Source: Mariprofundaceae bacterium (lineage in GTDB: Bacteria; Pseudomonadota; Zetaproteobacteria; Mariprofundales; Mariprofundaceae). Taken from it: DNA of 34,542 bases. Under the pieces are notes generated by a model that saw only the letters and a program-made list of their open reading frames with translations, was not told the DNA's origin and did no database searches. Shown one piece after another: positions 9,434 through 18,212 of the stretch; positions within the stretch are counted from its first letter, which is position 1, and each line of letters starts with the position of its first letter. The translations under genes were made by a program, and so were the position numbers. Where the stretch lies: NCBI GenBank assembly GCA_030950905.1, contig JAUZQQ010000081.1:1-34542 (forward strand). Reading direction: 5' to 3'.

Positions 9434-10129
9434 TTAACCATTCCCCTTATTTTTTTCAAACCCTAATTCAATAATAGCCTGCTCTGCGGCCGTAAGTTCA
9501 GCGTGTTTTTTGCGATTTCCCCAACCATTTCCCATTGTTTTTCCTTTGATTTGGCACAGTGCTTGAAAACGAGGGTCTTTCTGCGGACCAAGGTCATGAA
9601 TATGATAATGTGGCAAGCCTTTGCCATGACCTTGTGTCCACTCTTGCAAACGACTTTTGGCATCGGTGGTATCCAGTGTTGCCAAAGCATCAAAAAGAAA
9701 TTGCCAAGCACGCAAAATCAAAGCTCGAGAGGCTTCAAAATCAAGTGTTTTAAAGGTTGCGCCAATAATTGCTTCCACGGCATTGGCTGCAATCGAGGGT
9801 GATTTAAGTATGCCATGGCCATCACGTTCACCTTCGCCAACACGCAAGTAATCAGCAAGCTGCCATGCGTTTGCAATTTGAAGCAAGCTGGCGCGGCATA
9901 CCAAATGCGCCCTTAATCGGGTTAAGTGACCTTCATCTTTATTGGGGTATTGGTGGTGTAAATATTCCGCAATAACAAGTCCAAGCACGGCATCACCCAA
10001 AAACTCCAAGCGCTCCATATGCAAAGGATCACCAGAGGAACAATGGGTTAATGCACGTTTAAATGCCGCATCGGGCAGCATGGTTAATGCCAAGCGTTGT
10101 TTCAGCGTATCATGATCCAGGTGTTTTTG
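9434..10129 (-). CDS. rnc: Ribonuclease III
   Basis: RNase III signature ERLEFLGDAVLGLVIAEYL, NAVEAIIGA, C-terminal dsRBD; upstream of era. Start taken at MQKHLDHD. Confidence 0.94.
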   Translation of the reverse strand, partial: QKHLDHDTLKQRLALTMLPDAAFKRALTHCSSGDPLHMERLEFLGDAVLGLVIAEYLHHQYPNKDEGHLTRLRAHLVCRASLLQIANAWQLADYLRVGEGERDGHGILKSPSIAANAVEAIIGATFKTLDFEASRALILRAWQFLFDALATLDTTDAKSRLQEWTQGHGKGLPHYHIHDLGPQKDPRFQALCQIKGKTMGNGWGNRKKHAELTAAEQAIIELGFEKNKGNG

Positions 10130-10565
10130 CATAAACCTCAAAATCCACATCCATGCGTGCTTGATGACGCATTTTATCGATGCCTTTTAATTTTACGGGG
10201 TCATAATCTGAATTGGGGTCAGCACTCTCAACAGGCCCCATGAGCCAAACAATAACGTGGTACTTTGATGATAATTCAACACGACCATAACCAGCATTAA
10301 TACGCAAGTTATCATAAAATTCTTGCGGCACGTCTGTTCGTTTCATGGCTTGTGTTTGAAACAAAATAGGCAAGCGGGCGCGGATTTTTAGTTCATCATC
10401 ATCGGCCATTTCTTTGCTCGTTGCCTCAAAAATATGCTGGACTTTGTAGTGTATATAATACACAGGAAATACTTTAAAAAGACCTATCAGTATGCCAGCG
10501 AGAATAATTAATAAAATGGCCATTTTAAACATAGAAAAGCCACGTTGCTTATTTGTTGTTATCAT
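10110..10565 (-). CDS. DUF4845-like small membrane protein
   Basis: Short protein with N-terminal pilin-like TM (RGFSMFKMAILLIILAGILIGLFKVFPVYY) between lepB and rnc, the usual place for DUF4845 genes. Confidence 0.7.
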   Translation of the reverse strand: MITTNKQRGFSMFKMAILLIILAGILIGLFKVFPVYYIHYKVQHIFEATSKEMADDDELKIRARLPILFQTQAMKRTDVPQEFYDNLRINAGYGRVELSSKYHVIVWLMGPVESADPNSDYDPVKLKGIDKMRHQARMDVDFEVYAKTPGS

Positions 10566-10574
10566 ATAAAAACC

Positions 10575-11246
10575 TCAATGCAGTATTGTACCCAAACGAT
10601 TCCAGCGTACTTCGCTTTTTGGACCATCCCATGACCACCAAATAATGGCCGCCTTGCCCACCAAGTATTCTTGCGGAACAAAGCCCCAAAACCGAGAATC
10701 ACGGGAGTTGTTTCGATTGTCTCCGAGCACCATATAATGCCCTTCTGGAACCGTCCACAAACCATCGCGCAAGGTGTATTCTTGGCGCAGGACATGGTGG
10801 GTGACATCAAAAATATTTTCTTCAAATTCCGTGGACACTTGTGCACTGCCATCACCCAAAAAATAGGTGCGTGGTGCGATTTTTGTCAACGGCATTTCTT
10901 GATCATTGATAAACAAACGATTGTGATCATAACGAATGTGATCACCGGGTACGCCAACCACCCGTTTGATGTAATCTTTACTGCGATCTTTCGGGTAATC
11001 AAAGACCACCACATCACCATGTTTTGCAGCACTGGGAAGCAATTGTATATCGGTAAAGGGAATGCGTAAACCATAAGAATAACGCAGCACAAACAAATAA
11101 TCGCCAACTTCCAGCGTAGGCACCATACTTGATGATGGTATTTTAAATGGTGCGGCAATAAAACTACGAATAACAAAGGCCAACAAACCAATAACAACAA
11201 TGCTTTCTAGCCATTCTCGCCAGACTGGTTTTTGATTTTCTTCCAT
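10575..11246 (-). CDS. lepB: Signal peptidase I
   Basis: FKIPSSSMVPTLEVGDYLFV (catalytic Ser), GDVVVFDYPKDRSKDYIKRVVGVPGD (catalytic Lys), GHYMVLGDNRNNSRDSRFWGFVP. Confidence 0.95.
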   Translation of the reverse strand: MEENQKPVWREWLESIVVIGLLAFVIRSFIAAPFKIPSSSMVPTLEVGDYLFVLRYSYGLRIPFTDIQLLPSAAKHGDVVVFDYPKDRSKDYIKRVVGVPGDHIRYDHNRLFINDQEMPLTKIAPRTYFLGDGSAQVSTEFEENIFDVTHHVLRQEYTLRDGLWTVPEGHYMVLGDNRNNSRDSRFWGFVPQEYLVGKAAIIWWSWDGPKSEVRWNRLGTILH

Positions 11247-13081
11247 CAGGTTCCTTCCCCTAATTTTAATACTGCCAAGAATGCCTCCTGTGGTACCTCC
11301 ACACTGCCGATTGATTTCATTCGTTTTTTCCCTGCTTTTTGTTTTTCTAATAATTTTCGTTTCCGTGTAATATCACCACCATAACATTTGGCTGTAACAT
11401 TTTTACGCACAGCTTTTACTGTTTCACGCGCCAGAATACGCCCGCCAATGGCAGCTTGTATCGGTATATCAAATTGTTGCCTTGGAATCAGTTGGCGTAA
11501 TTTTTTAACCAATTCACGGCCACGTGTTTCTGCAATAGTACGATGAACAATCATTGAAAGTGCATCCACTGTTTCAGCATGCACCAATACATCCAGTTTC
11601 ACCACATCATCTTCACAAAAACCAGCCAATTCATAATCCAACGATGCATAACCACGGGTCACCGATTTTAAACGGTCGTAAAAATCAATAACCATTTCAG
11701 CCAGCGGTAATTGGTACGAAAGCATTACCCGCCCTTGACCGATAAATTTCATGTCTTTTTGTATACCGCGTCTATTTTGACACAGTTTAATAACAGCACC
11801 GACAAACTCTTCGGGCATAAACACATGCGCGATCACAGTAGGTTCTTCGATACGAATAATGTTTTGTGGGTCGGGGAATTCGCTGGGGTTAGAAATTTCC
11901 CGCATCGCACCATTGTCCATGTACACTTGATAGACCACCGAAGGTGCTGTGCTGATAAGCTCAAGTGAAAATTCACGTTCCAAGCGTTCTTGTACGATTT
12001 CCATATGCAACATACCAAGAAAACCACAGCGAAAGCCTAAACCCAGCGCCATTGAACTTTCAGCATCAAAGGTGAATGCAGGGTCATTCAAATTTAACTT
12101 TTCCAGAGCGTCACGTAATTCACCATAATCACTTGAATCCATAGGGTAAAGACCAGAAAACACCATCGGCTTAGGCTCGCAGAAACCCGGTAAACTTTCG
12201 CTTGCAGGGTTTCGTTCCAAGGTCACTGTATCGCCAACTTTTAAAACTGACAGTTCCTTGATTCCACAGACCATAAAACCAACACAACCAGCATGCAATG
12301 ATGAGCAACTTGAGGCTTGTGGTAAAAAAACCCCTACATCATTGACTTCATAACTGCTGCCTGAAGACATAAAGCGAATTTTATCCCTTGCTCGAACTTC
12401 ACCATCAAACACGCGCAACAGAGCCACAGCCCCCACATAAGCGTCAAACCAAGAATCAATAATCAAGGCACGAAGCGGTAAATCATCTTGTTGATCCGCA
12501 GGCGGCGGTATACGCTGTATGATGGCTTCCAATATTTCGGCAATGCCTTCCCCTGTTTTTGCTGATACAGCAATAGCATCGGAAGCATCCAAGCCGATAA
12601 TTTCTTCAATCTGTCGTTTCGCCTCTTCTACATCGGCACTGGGCAGATCAATTTTATTGATAATGGGAATTATTTCTAAGTCTTGCTCCAGCGCAAGGTA
12701 AACATTGGCCAAGGTTTGTGCCTCAACCCCTTGGGTAGCATCGACAATCAACAATGCGCCCTCGCAGGCATGCAAAGAACGCGATACTTCGTAACTAAAA
12801 TCGACATGGCCTGGGGTATCAATAAGGTTTAATGTATAGGTAATACCATCATTCGCGACATAACTTAAACTGGCTGTTTGCGCCTTGATGGTAATGCCAC
12901 GTTCTTGCTCCAAATCCATGGAGTCCAACACTTGTTTTTTCATTTCGCGGTTGGAAAGCGCGCCTGTGATTTCGATCAAACGATCAGCAAGGGTTGATTT
13001 TCCATGATCAATATGGGCAATGATGGAGAAATTACGCAGGCATTGTTGTGGTGTGGTTAAAGGGGGTTGAAGCTGTTCCAT
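11246..13081 (-). CDS. lepA: Elongation factor 4 (LepA)
   Basis: [42 protein letters not shown]-terminal [42 protein letters not shown]. Confidence 0.97.
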   Translation of the reverse strand: MEQLQPPLTTPQQCLRNFSIIAHIDHGKSTLADRLIEITGALSNREMKKQVLDSMDLEQERGITIKAQTASLSYVANDGITYTLNLIDTPGHVDFSYEVSRSLHACEGALLIVDATQGVEAQTLANVYLALEQDLEIIPIINKIDLPSADVEEAKRQIEEIIGLDASDAIAVSAKTGEGIAEILEAIIQRIPPPADQQDDLPLRALIIDSWFDAYVGAVALLRVFDGEVRARDKIRFMSSGSSYEVNDVGVFLPQASSCSSLHAGCVGFMVCGIKELSVLKVGDTVTLERNPASESLPGFCEPKPMVFSGLYPMDSSDYGELRDALEKLNLNDPAFTFDAESSMALGLGFRCGFLGMLHMEIVQERLEREFSLELISTAPSVVYQVYMDNGAMREISNPSEFPDPQNIIRIEEPTVIAHVFMPEEFVGAVIKLCQNRRGIQKDMKFIGQGRVMLSYQLPLAEMVIDFYDRLKSVTRGYASLDYELAGFCEDDVVKLDVLVHAETVDALSMIVHRTIAETRGRELVKKLRQLIPRQQFDIPIQAAIGGRILARETVKAVRKNVTAKCYGGDITRKRKLLEKQKAGKKRMKSIGSVEVPQEAFLAVLKLGEGT

Positions 13082-13090
13082 GTGCGCGGC

Positions 13091-13119
13091 AGTGTAACAC
13101 TCGTGCTGTGATGTGCCAG
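13091..13119 (-). promoter_or_regulatory. Putative sigma70-type promoter for lepA
   Basis: Minus strand: CTGGCA (13119-13114), 17-bp spacer, TACACT (13096-13091), then a GC-rich discriminator ending at the lepA ATG (13081). By eye only. Confidence 0.4.
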
Positions 13120-13135
13120 ATGATTGCTTTAAAAC

Positions 13136-13163
13136 TTGACGCTGAAAATATATTTTCTACACT
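13136..13163 (+). promoter_or_regulatory. Putative sigma70 promoter for the tRNA gene
   Basis: TTGACG (13136-13141), 16-bp spacer, TACACT (13158-13163), followed by GC-rich GCGCCGC discriminator; tRNA starts at 13189. Confidence 0.6.
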
Positions 13164-13188
13164 GCGCCGCTGTCGTAGAAATAAAAAT

Positions 13189-13265
13189 GGCGCTTTAGCT
13201 CAGCTGGTTAGAGCACCGGAATCATAATCCGGGTGTCCGGGGTTCGAGTCCCTGAAGCGCCACCA
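13189..13265 (+). tRNA. tRNA with CAT anticodon (probably elongator tRNA-Met; tRNA-Ile2 not excluded)
   Basis: GGCGCTT-TA-GCTC-AGCTGGTTA-GAGC-A-CCGGA-ATCATAA-TCCGG-GTGTC-CGGGG-TTCGAGT-CCCTG-AAGCGCC-A-CCA folds as a complete 77-nt cloverleaf with encoded CCA. Confidence 0.95.
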
Positions 13266-13438
13266 TTCAATGTTTTTTCAAAACCCAGATACCTGCCTAA
13301 ATTTACGCTATTTCCCCCGTCTTAAATTGCAAGCTATACCGCAGAAGCAGCGCCTCTTCTTGACGCTTATGCAATAAAAGCAGACGCTTCTCCCCCATTA
13401 CAAAGCAGTTTATCTTTCTTATGCGCATATTTGCTCTG

Positions 13439-13447
13439 TGCTATGAT
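13439..13447 (+). promoter_or_regulatory. Putative extended -10 promoter for glutamate dehydrogenase
   Basis: TGC-TATGAT (TGn extended -10) about 17 nt upstream of the ATG at 13464; no good -35. Confidence 0.35.
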
Positions 13448-13463
13448 AATCGCTGGGGGAAAA

Positions 13464-16400
13464 ATGCGTAAAGTTCGGCAATCATTAATGCTATTGCTGC
13501 ATGAAGCAGCAAAACAATACCAGGTTCATGAAATACCCAAACGTTTGCAGGCTGCTGTACTGCACGATGCGATGACGCTGCTTCCTCTGCCTGAATGTGC
13601 TGCGTCATCTGAGTTGGTAGCCTTGCACTTGCGTACGCTGCGCACGGGTTCATTGCATCGTCATGTGTTAATCATTCGCTGCCCTGACCAAGCTTTTTAT
13701 TTGGATGCAGTAAAAAGTTATTTAACCCGCCATGGTATTGAACCGATCCAACATCAAACGGTGGTTGCTGCTATTTACTGCAACAAAAAGGCGCAGTGCC
13801 GCATTGAACTTGGCTCGCCTGAAGCCTCTTCTGATGAGAACTTTATGTTTATAGCCATCCATTTATCAGCGGCATTGGTGAAAAACAGTGATGTTATCAA
13901 GCAAGATATTCATGTTATCTTGCGAGCGGTTGCTTTATCGGTGGTTGATTTCCCTAAGATGCGTAAAAAACTACGCCATATTGGTCAAAAGCTCGGCGTA
14001 GACAATGCTATTGAAGGTGCATTGTTGGATTGGATGAATGATGATCATTATGTTATTTATGGTATGCAACTGGGGTCTTGGCGACAAGGGGTGATGCGGC
14101 ATTACCCTGTTTTGGATCGAATTATTCCAGGCTTGCGTAAAGAACTGCCTACAACCAAAGCAGCTTCATCGGTAGGTCTTGAATGGTTATCGTTAGCAAG
14201 CATGTTAAATCACCTTTATAGTCCATCACGCATGGAGGTGGTTCGTATTTCTTGGCTTGAGCACGATAGCTTGCAACAAGGCATCTTGATTGGTCATTTT
14301 GCACGCAGTGGACGGTATACTAATGCCAGTGAGATACCACGGTTACAGCAAACATGGCGCAGCCTATGCCAATCAAAAATGTTAAAATACTCCAGCTTTT
14401 ACCGCCGTGAAATTCGTTCGTTGTTTGACCGAATGCCAAAACCTGTGTTGCTTGGAGTACCTGGGCAAGATTGGCTTAAACCATTAAAAGAAATCACCGA
14501 TTTAAGCAGCCCTACGCAAATGAGTGTGGCCCGTTTGACACCAGAATATAGCACCATAGAATTTCTTATGATGGCCATGATGGGTGATCGTTTTGGGCCT
14601 AATATTTTATCGAGTATTCGCGATGTATTGCAGCATGAAGGTTTAATTTATCACGATCATATCAGCATTAACATGGGATCAAAGAAAATAATTATTGCTG
14701 CTATTGGTGCTTCTGTTGATGGTGTAAAAAAAGAATGGCCAGCGATGGCTTCACTGCATACGAAATTGCAAAATTGTATTGTGTTTTGGAAAGACCAAGC
14801 AAAACAAAGCATTTTATCGCAGCCTGATAAAGTAAATATACCGAAGGCATTGTATGCCTTGGAAGCATTGCCGCGCTTGTACCAAGAACTCTATCCGCCT
14901 GAACAATTTGTGCATGATCTTCAGGCAGCCAATCGTATTGCCCATCAACAACGTCGTTTGGTTCGGATTGATTTGCAAAAAAAATATATTACGCTCCATA
15001 TTTATAGCCATAACAACATACCACTGGGTGTATTAATAGAACGGATTCAAGCTTTTGGTTTGCTTGCCGTGCAAGAATCATTGCTCGCTTTTGGCCATGG
15101 TGATCAACAAATTGATTTAATTACCTTGCGTTGCACTGCACCATCAGGGCTTCGCGTTGAAGCCAAAGAGCGTTTGTCTTTTGGCATTGAAACAGTATTA
15201 AATGAAGAAGCCGATCACGATTTGCTCAATGCATTGTTGATTTCTGGTGGTTTATCTATTCGAGATATAGCGGTATTGATCACATTGAGAAATCATTTGA
15301 TTCAACTTCTTCCTGATGCTGCACCCGGCCCCTTATCAAGTATGATGAATCAGTACCCCATGGTTTCATCACGCTTGTACCGTGTTTTTGAAGCCCTTCA
15401 TCGCCCTGGTATGCCACAAGCATCCAGCCCCCAAAGTTGTTTGTCTTTTAAAAAATCAATGCGTGATGTAGCCAGCTTAACGCATGACCGTTGGTTTCGT
15501 GCCTTAGAAAGCATCGTTTTATCCAGCCTGCGTAGCAATGCATACAAGCGTGAAATAGCCGAACCGTTGGCCATTAAACTGGATCCAAAGTCATTGGATT
15601 TTATAGCGCATCCAAAACCTTACCGTGAGATATTTGTGCATGGGATCCATGTTGAAGGTGTGCATCTACGGGCTGGAAGTGTTGCCCGTGGGGGGATTCG
15701 TTATTCTGATCGTGCCAACGACTTTCGCACCGAGGTGCTGGAGCTAATGGCTACCCAAACAGTGAAAAACGGGCAAATTCTTCCTACGGGTGCCAAAGGT
15801 GGTTTTGTCATTCGCGGTGATGCTGTTGATGCAGAGTTCGTTTTAAAACAGTACCGACTTTTTATTCGTGCTTTATTAAAATTAACCGACAACCTTGTCG
15901 TTGGCGACATTGTTCCGCCAGTAGACATTCGTATTGCCGCTATGGATCAAAACGACCCTTACTTGGTGGTCGCTGCCGATAAAGGCACGGCATCTTTTTC
16001 TGATGATGCCAACCATGAAGCAGAAGATTATCAATACTGGCTGGGTGATGCCTTTGCGAGTGGTGGTCGTTATGGTTATGACCATAAGGTTTTTGGTATT
16101 ACTGCGCGTGGTGCATGGGTCTGTGCCGAACAACATTTTCACACATTGGGACGTGATGCGGCAATGGATTCCATCAGCGTTGTTGGTATTGGCGATATGG
16201 CAGGGGATGTGTTTGGCAATGGCATGTTGCTAAACCCTAATATTCGTTTGATTGCAGCCTTTAATCACCGTCATATTTTTCTTGACCCGAACCCAAAAAC
16301 TCCACTTGCTTTTGCTGAACGCCAACGTTTGTTTCAGGCAGCACAAGGGTGGAATGCTTATCAGTCCAACTGTATTAGCCATGGTGGTGGTGTTTTTGAA

Positions 16401-18065
16401 CGCAGCAGCAAAAAAATTATACTCGTTGATGAAACCTGTGCGGCATTGGGCATTACCACTGCTGCAATCTCAGGGGAGGCTTTGATTCGCGCCATTCTTA
16501 AAGCACCTGTGGATTTGTTATACAACGGTGGAATAGGTACTTACGTTAAAGGAAGCCACGAACTGCACACCGATGTGCGAGACCCTGCCAACAACAGTGT
16601 TCGTGTGAATGCCAGTGATTTGCGTTGTGCTGTGGTATGCGAAGGTGGCAATCTTGGTTTCACCCAACATGCGCGCATTGAATATGCCCAAGAAGGTGGG
16701 CTGATTTATACCGATGCCATCGACAATGCTGCTGGTGTCAACATGTCCGATCATGAAGTAAATTTAAAAATTCTTTTCTCGGCCACCGATGCTGGTGACA
16801 TCGGTACAAAGCGCCGCAATCAAGTGCTTGCTGGCGTGGCTGATGCAATAACAGAACAATGTTTGGATGACAACCGTCAGCAAGCCAATGCCATCATGTT
16901 GGCACAAATAGATGCCCAAAACCACCTTCCGCGCTTGATGCGTTTGCGCGAACAACTGGTCGATGATGCTCGTTTGGACTTGCGTATTGATGCGGGCATG
17001 CATGATGATAAAACTTTAGCATTAACACCACAATTGGCGGTTTTGCTGGGGCATGAAAAAAACCGTATTCATGATGCATTAAATGCTGACTACTATGCGG
17101 AGTGGAGCCTGTTTACCCGTGGTTTATTGCTGCATTATTTCCCCCTAAGTATTAGGCGGCGATTTCAAGATCAAATTATTCAGCATCCCTTGCGAATCAG
17201 TTTGGCAAACACCTGTGTCAGCAACCATGTATTAAACAACAACGGTTTAACCAGTGTGCATTATTTGCAATCTTTGCTTGACACATCGGCAGCTTACGCT
17301 TGTGAAGCGTTGATGATTGCTGAGCAATTGCTAAGCAGCCAGCTTATGCGTGATAGGATTCAGCAAAGTCATGGTGATGCACAGCTATTAAATAAAATCC
17401 AGCACAGCATTCAAGAGTACCATTTGCAGTTTGCAGAAGAGCTTTTGCGTCTTTGTGATGTTCGCAAGCTCGATGCAGGCTGGTTAAAACGACAACAACA
17501 AAGCCTTCGGACATTCAAAAAAACAGAGGCAGTCATGGGCATTGAAGGCAATAAGAATAATTATTTTTCACAGCTTTTGCGCGATGCAGTACGCACAGGT
17601 TTGCCGCAAGAAAGTGTTTCTTCTTTGGCAAAACTGCCTGAGCTCGCTCAAATTGCACCTGCATTGTACCTTAGCCGCCAATACAAACGACCATTAAAGC
17701 ATTGCTTGCATGCGATGCAGGCGGTACTTCATTTGCTTCCTTTTTCGGCTGTAGAATCACCCATGCGTGCTGCGAACTGGGGCGAAGATGAGGTTCATTT
17801 ATTACGTTGCGAATGGTTTCATCGCTTAACCCAGCTTAAAGCCAAGGCTGGCGCAGAACTGCTGATGGAAAAACATGGGGATTATCTACAAAGAGGCAAA
17901 GAGCGCTGGGCGAAACACCGTCATTGGCCAAGTTTGCAAGCCTTTTTATTAGAATCGACCAAGGGAAGCAATAACCCAAACAGCAATGAAACACAGCGTA
18001 CCCATTTAATGTTAATGATGGCACGGTTAGAGTCGGTTGTTGAAGAGTCTCAAGTAAGCGCTTGA
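13464..18065 (+). CDS. gdhB: Large (about 180 kDa class) NAD-specific glutamate dehydrogenase
   Basis: More than 1500 aa; VARGGIRYSDRANDFRTEVLELMATQTVKNGQILPTGAKGGFVIRG, VVAADKGTASFSDDAN, VVGIGDMAGDVFGNGML, NGGIGTYVKGS. SD GGGGGA precedes the ATG at 13464. The symbol is tentative. Confidence 0.92.
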   Translation: MRKVRQSLMLLLHEAAKQYQVHEIPKRLQAAVLHDAMTLLPLPECAASSELVALHLRTLRTGSLHRHVLIIRCPDQAFYLDAVKSYLTRHGIEPIQHQTVVAAIYCNKKAQCRIELGSPEASSDENFMFIAIHLSAALVKNSDVIKQDIHVILRAVALSVVDFPKMRKKLRHIGQKLGVDNAIEGALLDWMNDDHYVIYGMQLGSWRQGVMRHYPVLDRIIPGLRKELPTTKAASSVGLEWLSLASMLNHLYSPSRMEVVRISWLEHDSLQQGILIGHFARSGRYTNASEIPRLQQTWRSLCQSKMLKYSSFYRREIRSLFDRMPKPVLLGVPGQDWLKPLKEITDLSSPTQMSVARLTPEYSTIEFLMMAMMGDRFGPNILSSIRDVLQHEGLIYHDHISINMGSKKIIIAAIGASVDGVKKEWPAMASLHTKLQNCIVFWKDQAKQSILSQPDKVNIPKALYALEALPRLYQELYPPEQFVHDLQAANRIAHQQRRLVRIDLQKKYITLHIYSHNNIPLGVLIERIQAFGLLAVQESLLAFGHGDQQIDLITLRCTAPSGLRVEAKERLSFGIETVLNEEADHDLLNALLISGGLSIRDIAVLITLRNHLIQLLPDAAPGPLSSMMNQYPMVSSRLYRVFEALHRPGMPQASSPQSCLSFKKSMRDVASLTHDRWFRALESIVLSSLRSNAYKREIAEPLAIKLDPKSLDFIAHPKPYREIFVHGIHVEGVHLRAGSVARGGIRYSDRANDFRTEVLELMATQTVKNGQILPTGAKGGFVIRGDAVDAEFVLKQYRLFIRALLKLTDNLVVGDIVPPVDIRIAAMDQNDPYLVVAADKGTASFSDDANHEAEDYQYWLGDAFASGGRYGYDHKVFGITARGAWVCAEQHFHTLGRDAAMDSISVVGIGDMAGDVFGNGMLLNPNIRLIAAFNHRHIFLDPNPKTPLAFAERQRLFQAAQGWNAYQSNCISHGGGVFERSSKKIILVDETCAALGITTAAISGEALIRAILKAPVDLLYNGGIGTYVKGSHELHTDVRDPANNSVRVNASDLRCAVVCEGGNLGFTQHARIEYAQEGGLIYTDAIDNAAGVNMSDHEVNLKILFSATDAGDIGTKRRNQVLAGVADAITEQCLDDNRQQANAIMLAQIDAQNHLPRLMRLREQLVDDARLDLRIDAGMHDDKTLALTPQLAVLLGHEKNRIHDALNADYYAEWSLFTRGLLLHYFPLSIRRRFQDQIIQHPLRISLANTCVSNHVLNNNGLTSVHYLQSLLDTSAAYACEALMIAEQLLSSQLMRDRIQQSHGDAQLLNKIQHSIQEYHLQFAEELLRLCDVRKLDAGWLKRQQQSLRTFKKTEAVMGIEGNKNNYFSQLLRDAVRTGLPQESVSSLAKLPELAQIAPALYLSRQYKRPLKHCLHAMQAVLHLLPFSAVESPMRAANWGEDEVHLLRCEWFHRLTQLKAKAGAELLMEKHGDYLQRGKERWAKHRHWPSLQAFLLESTKGSNNPNSNETQRTHLMLMMARLESVVEESQVSA

Positions 18066-18155
18066 ACCCTATATTTTTAATAGCTAAGTTAATATTATTT
18101 CGCATGTTTTACGTCATATCAACCAGACAGCTTGCAAAGGTGTTCCTTGTTGATA

Positions 18156-18173
18156 CATTACTCTACAGTAATG
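18156..18173. promoter_or_regulatory. 18-bp palindrome upstream of the signalling cluster (candidate operator)
   Basis: CATTACT-CTAC-AGTAATG, 7-bp perfect arms, ending 39 bp before the ATG at 18213; no T-tract downstream. Confidence 0.45.
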
Positions 18174-18212
18174 GTTTCGTGTGCATTTCGCAATCTCGAT
18201 TCTTAGGGGGTC

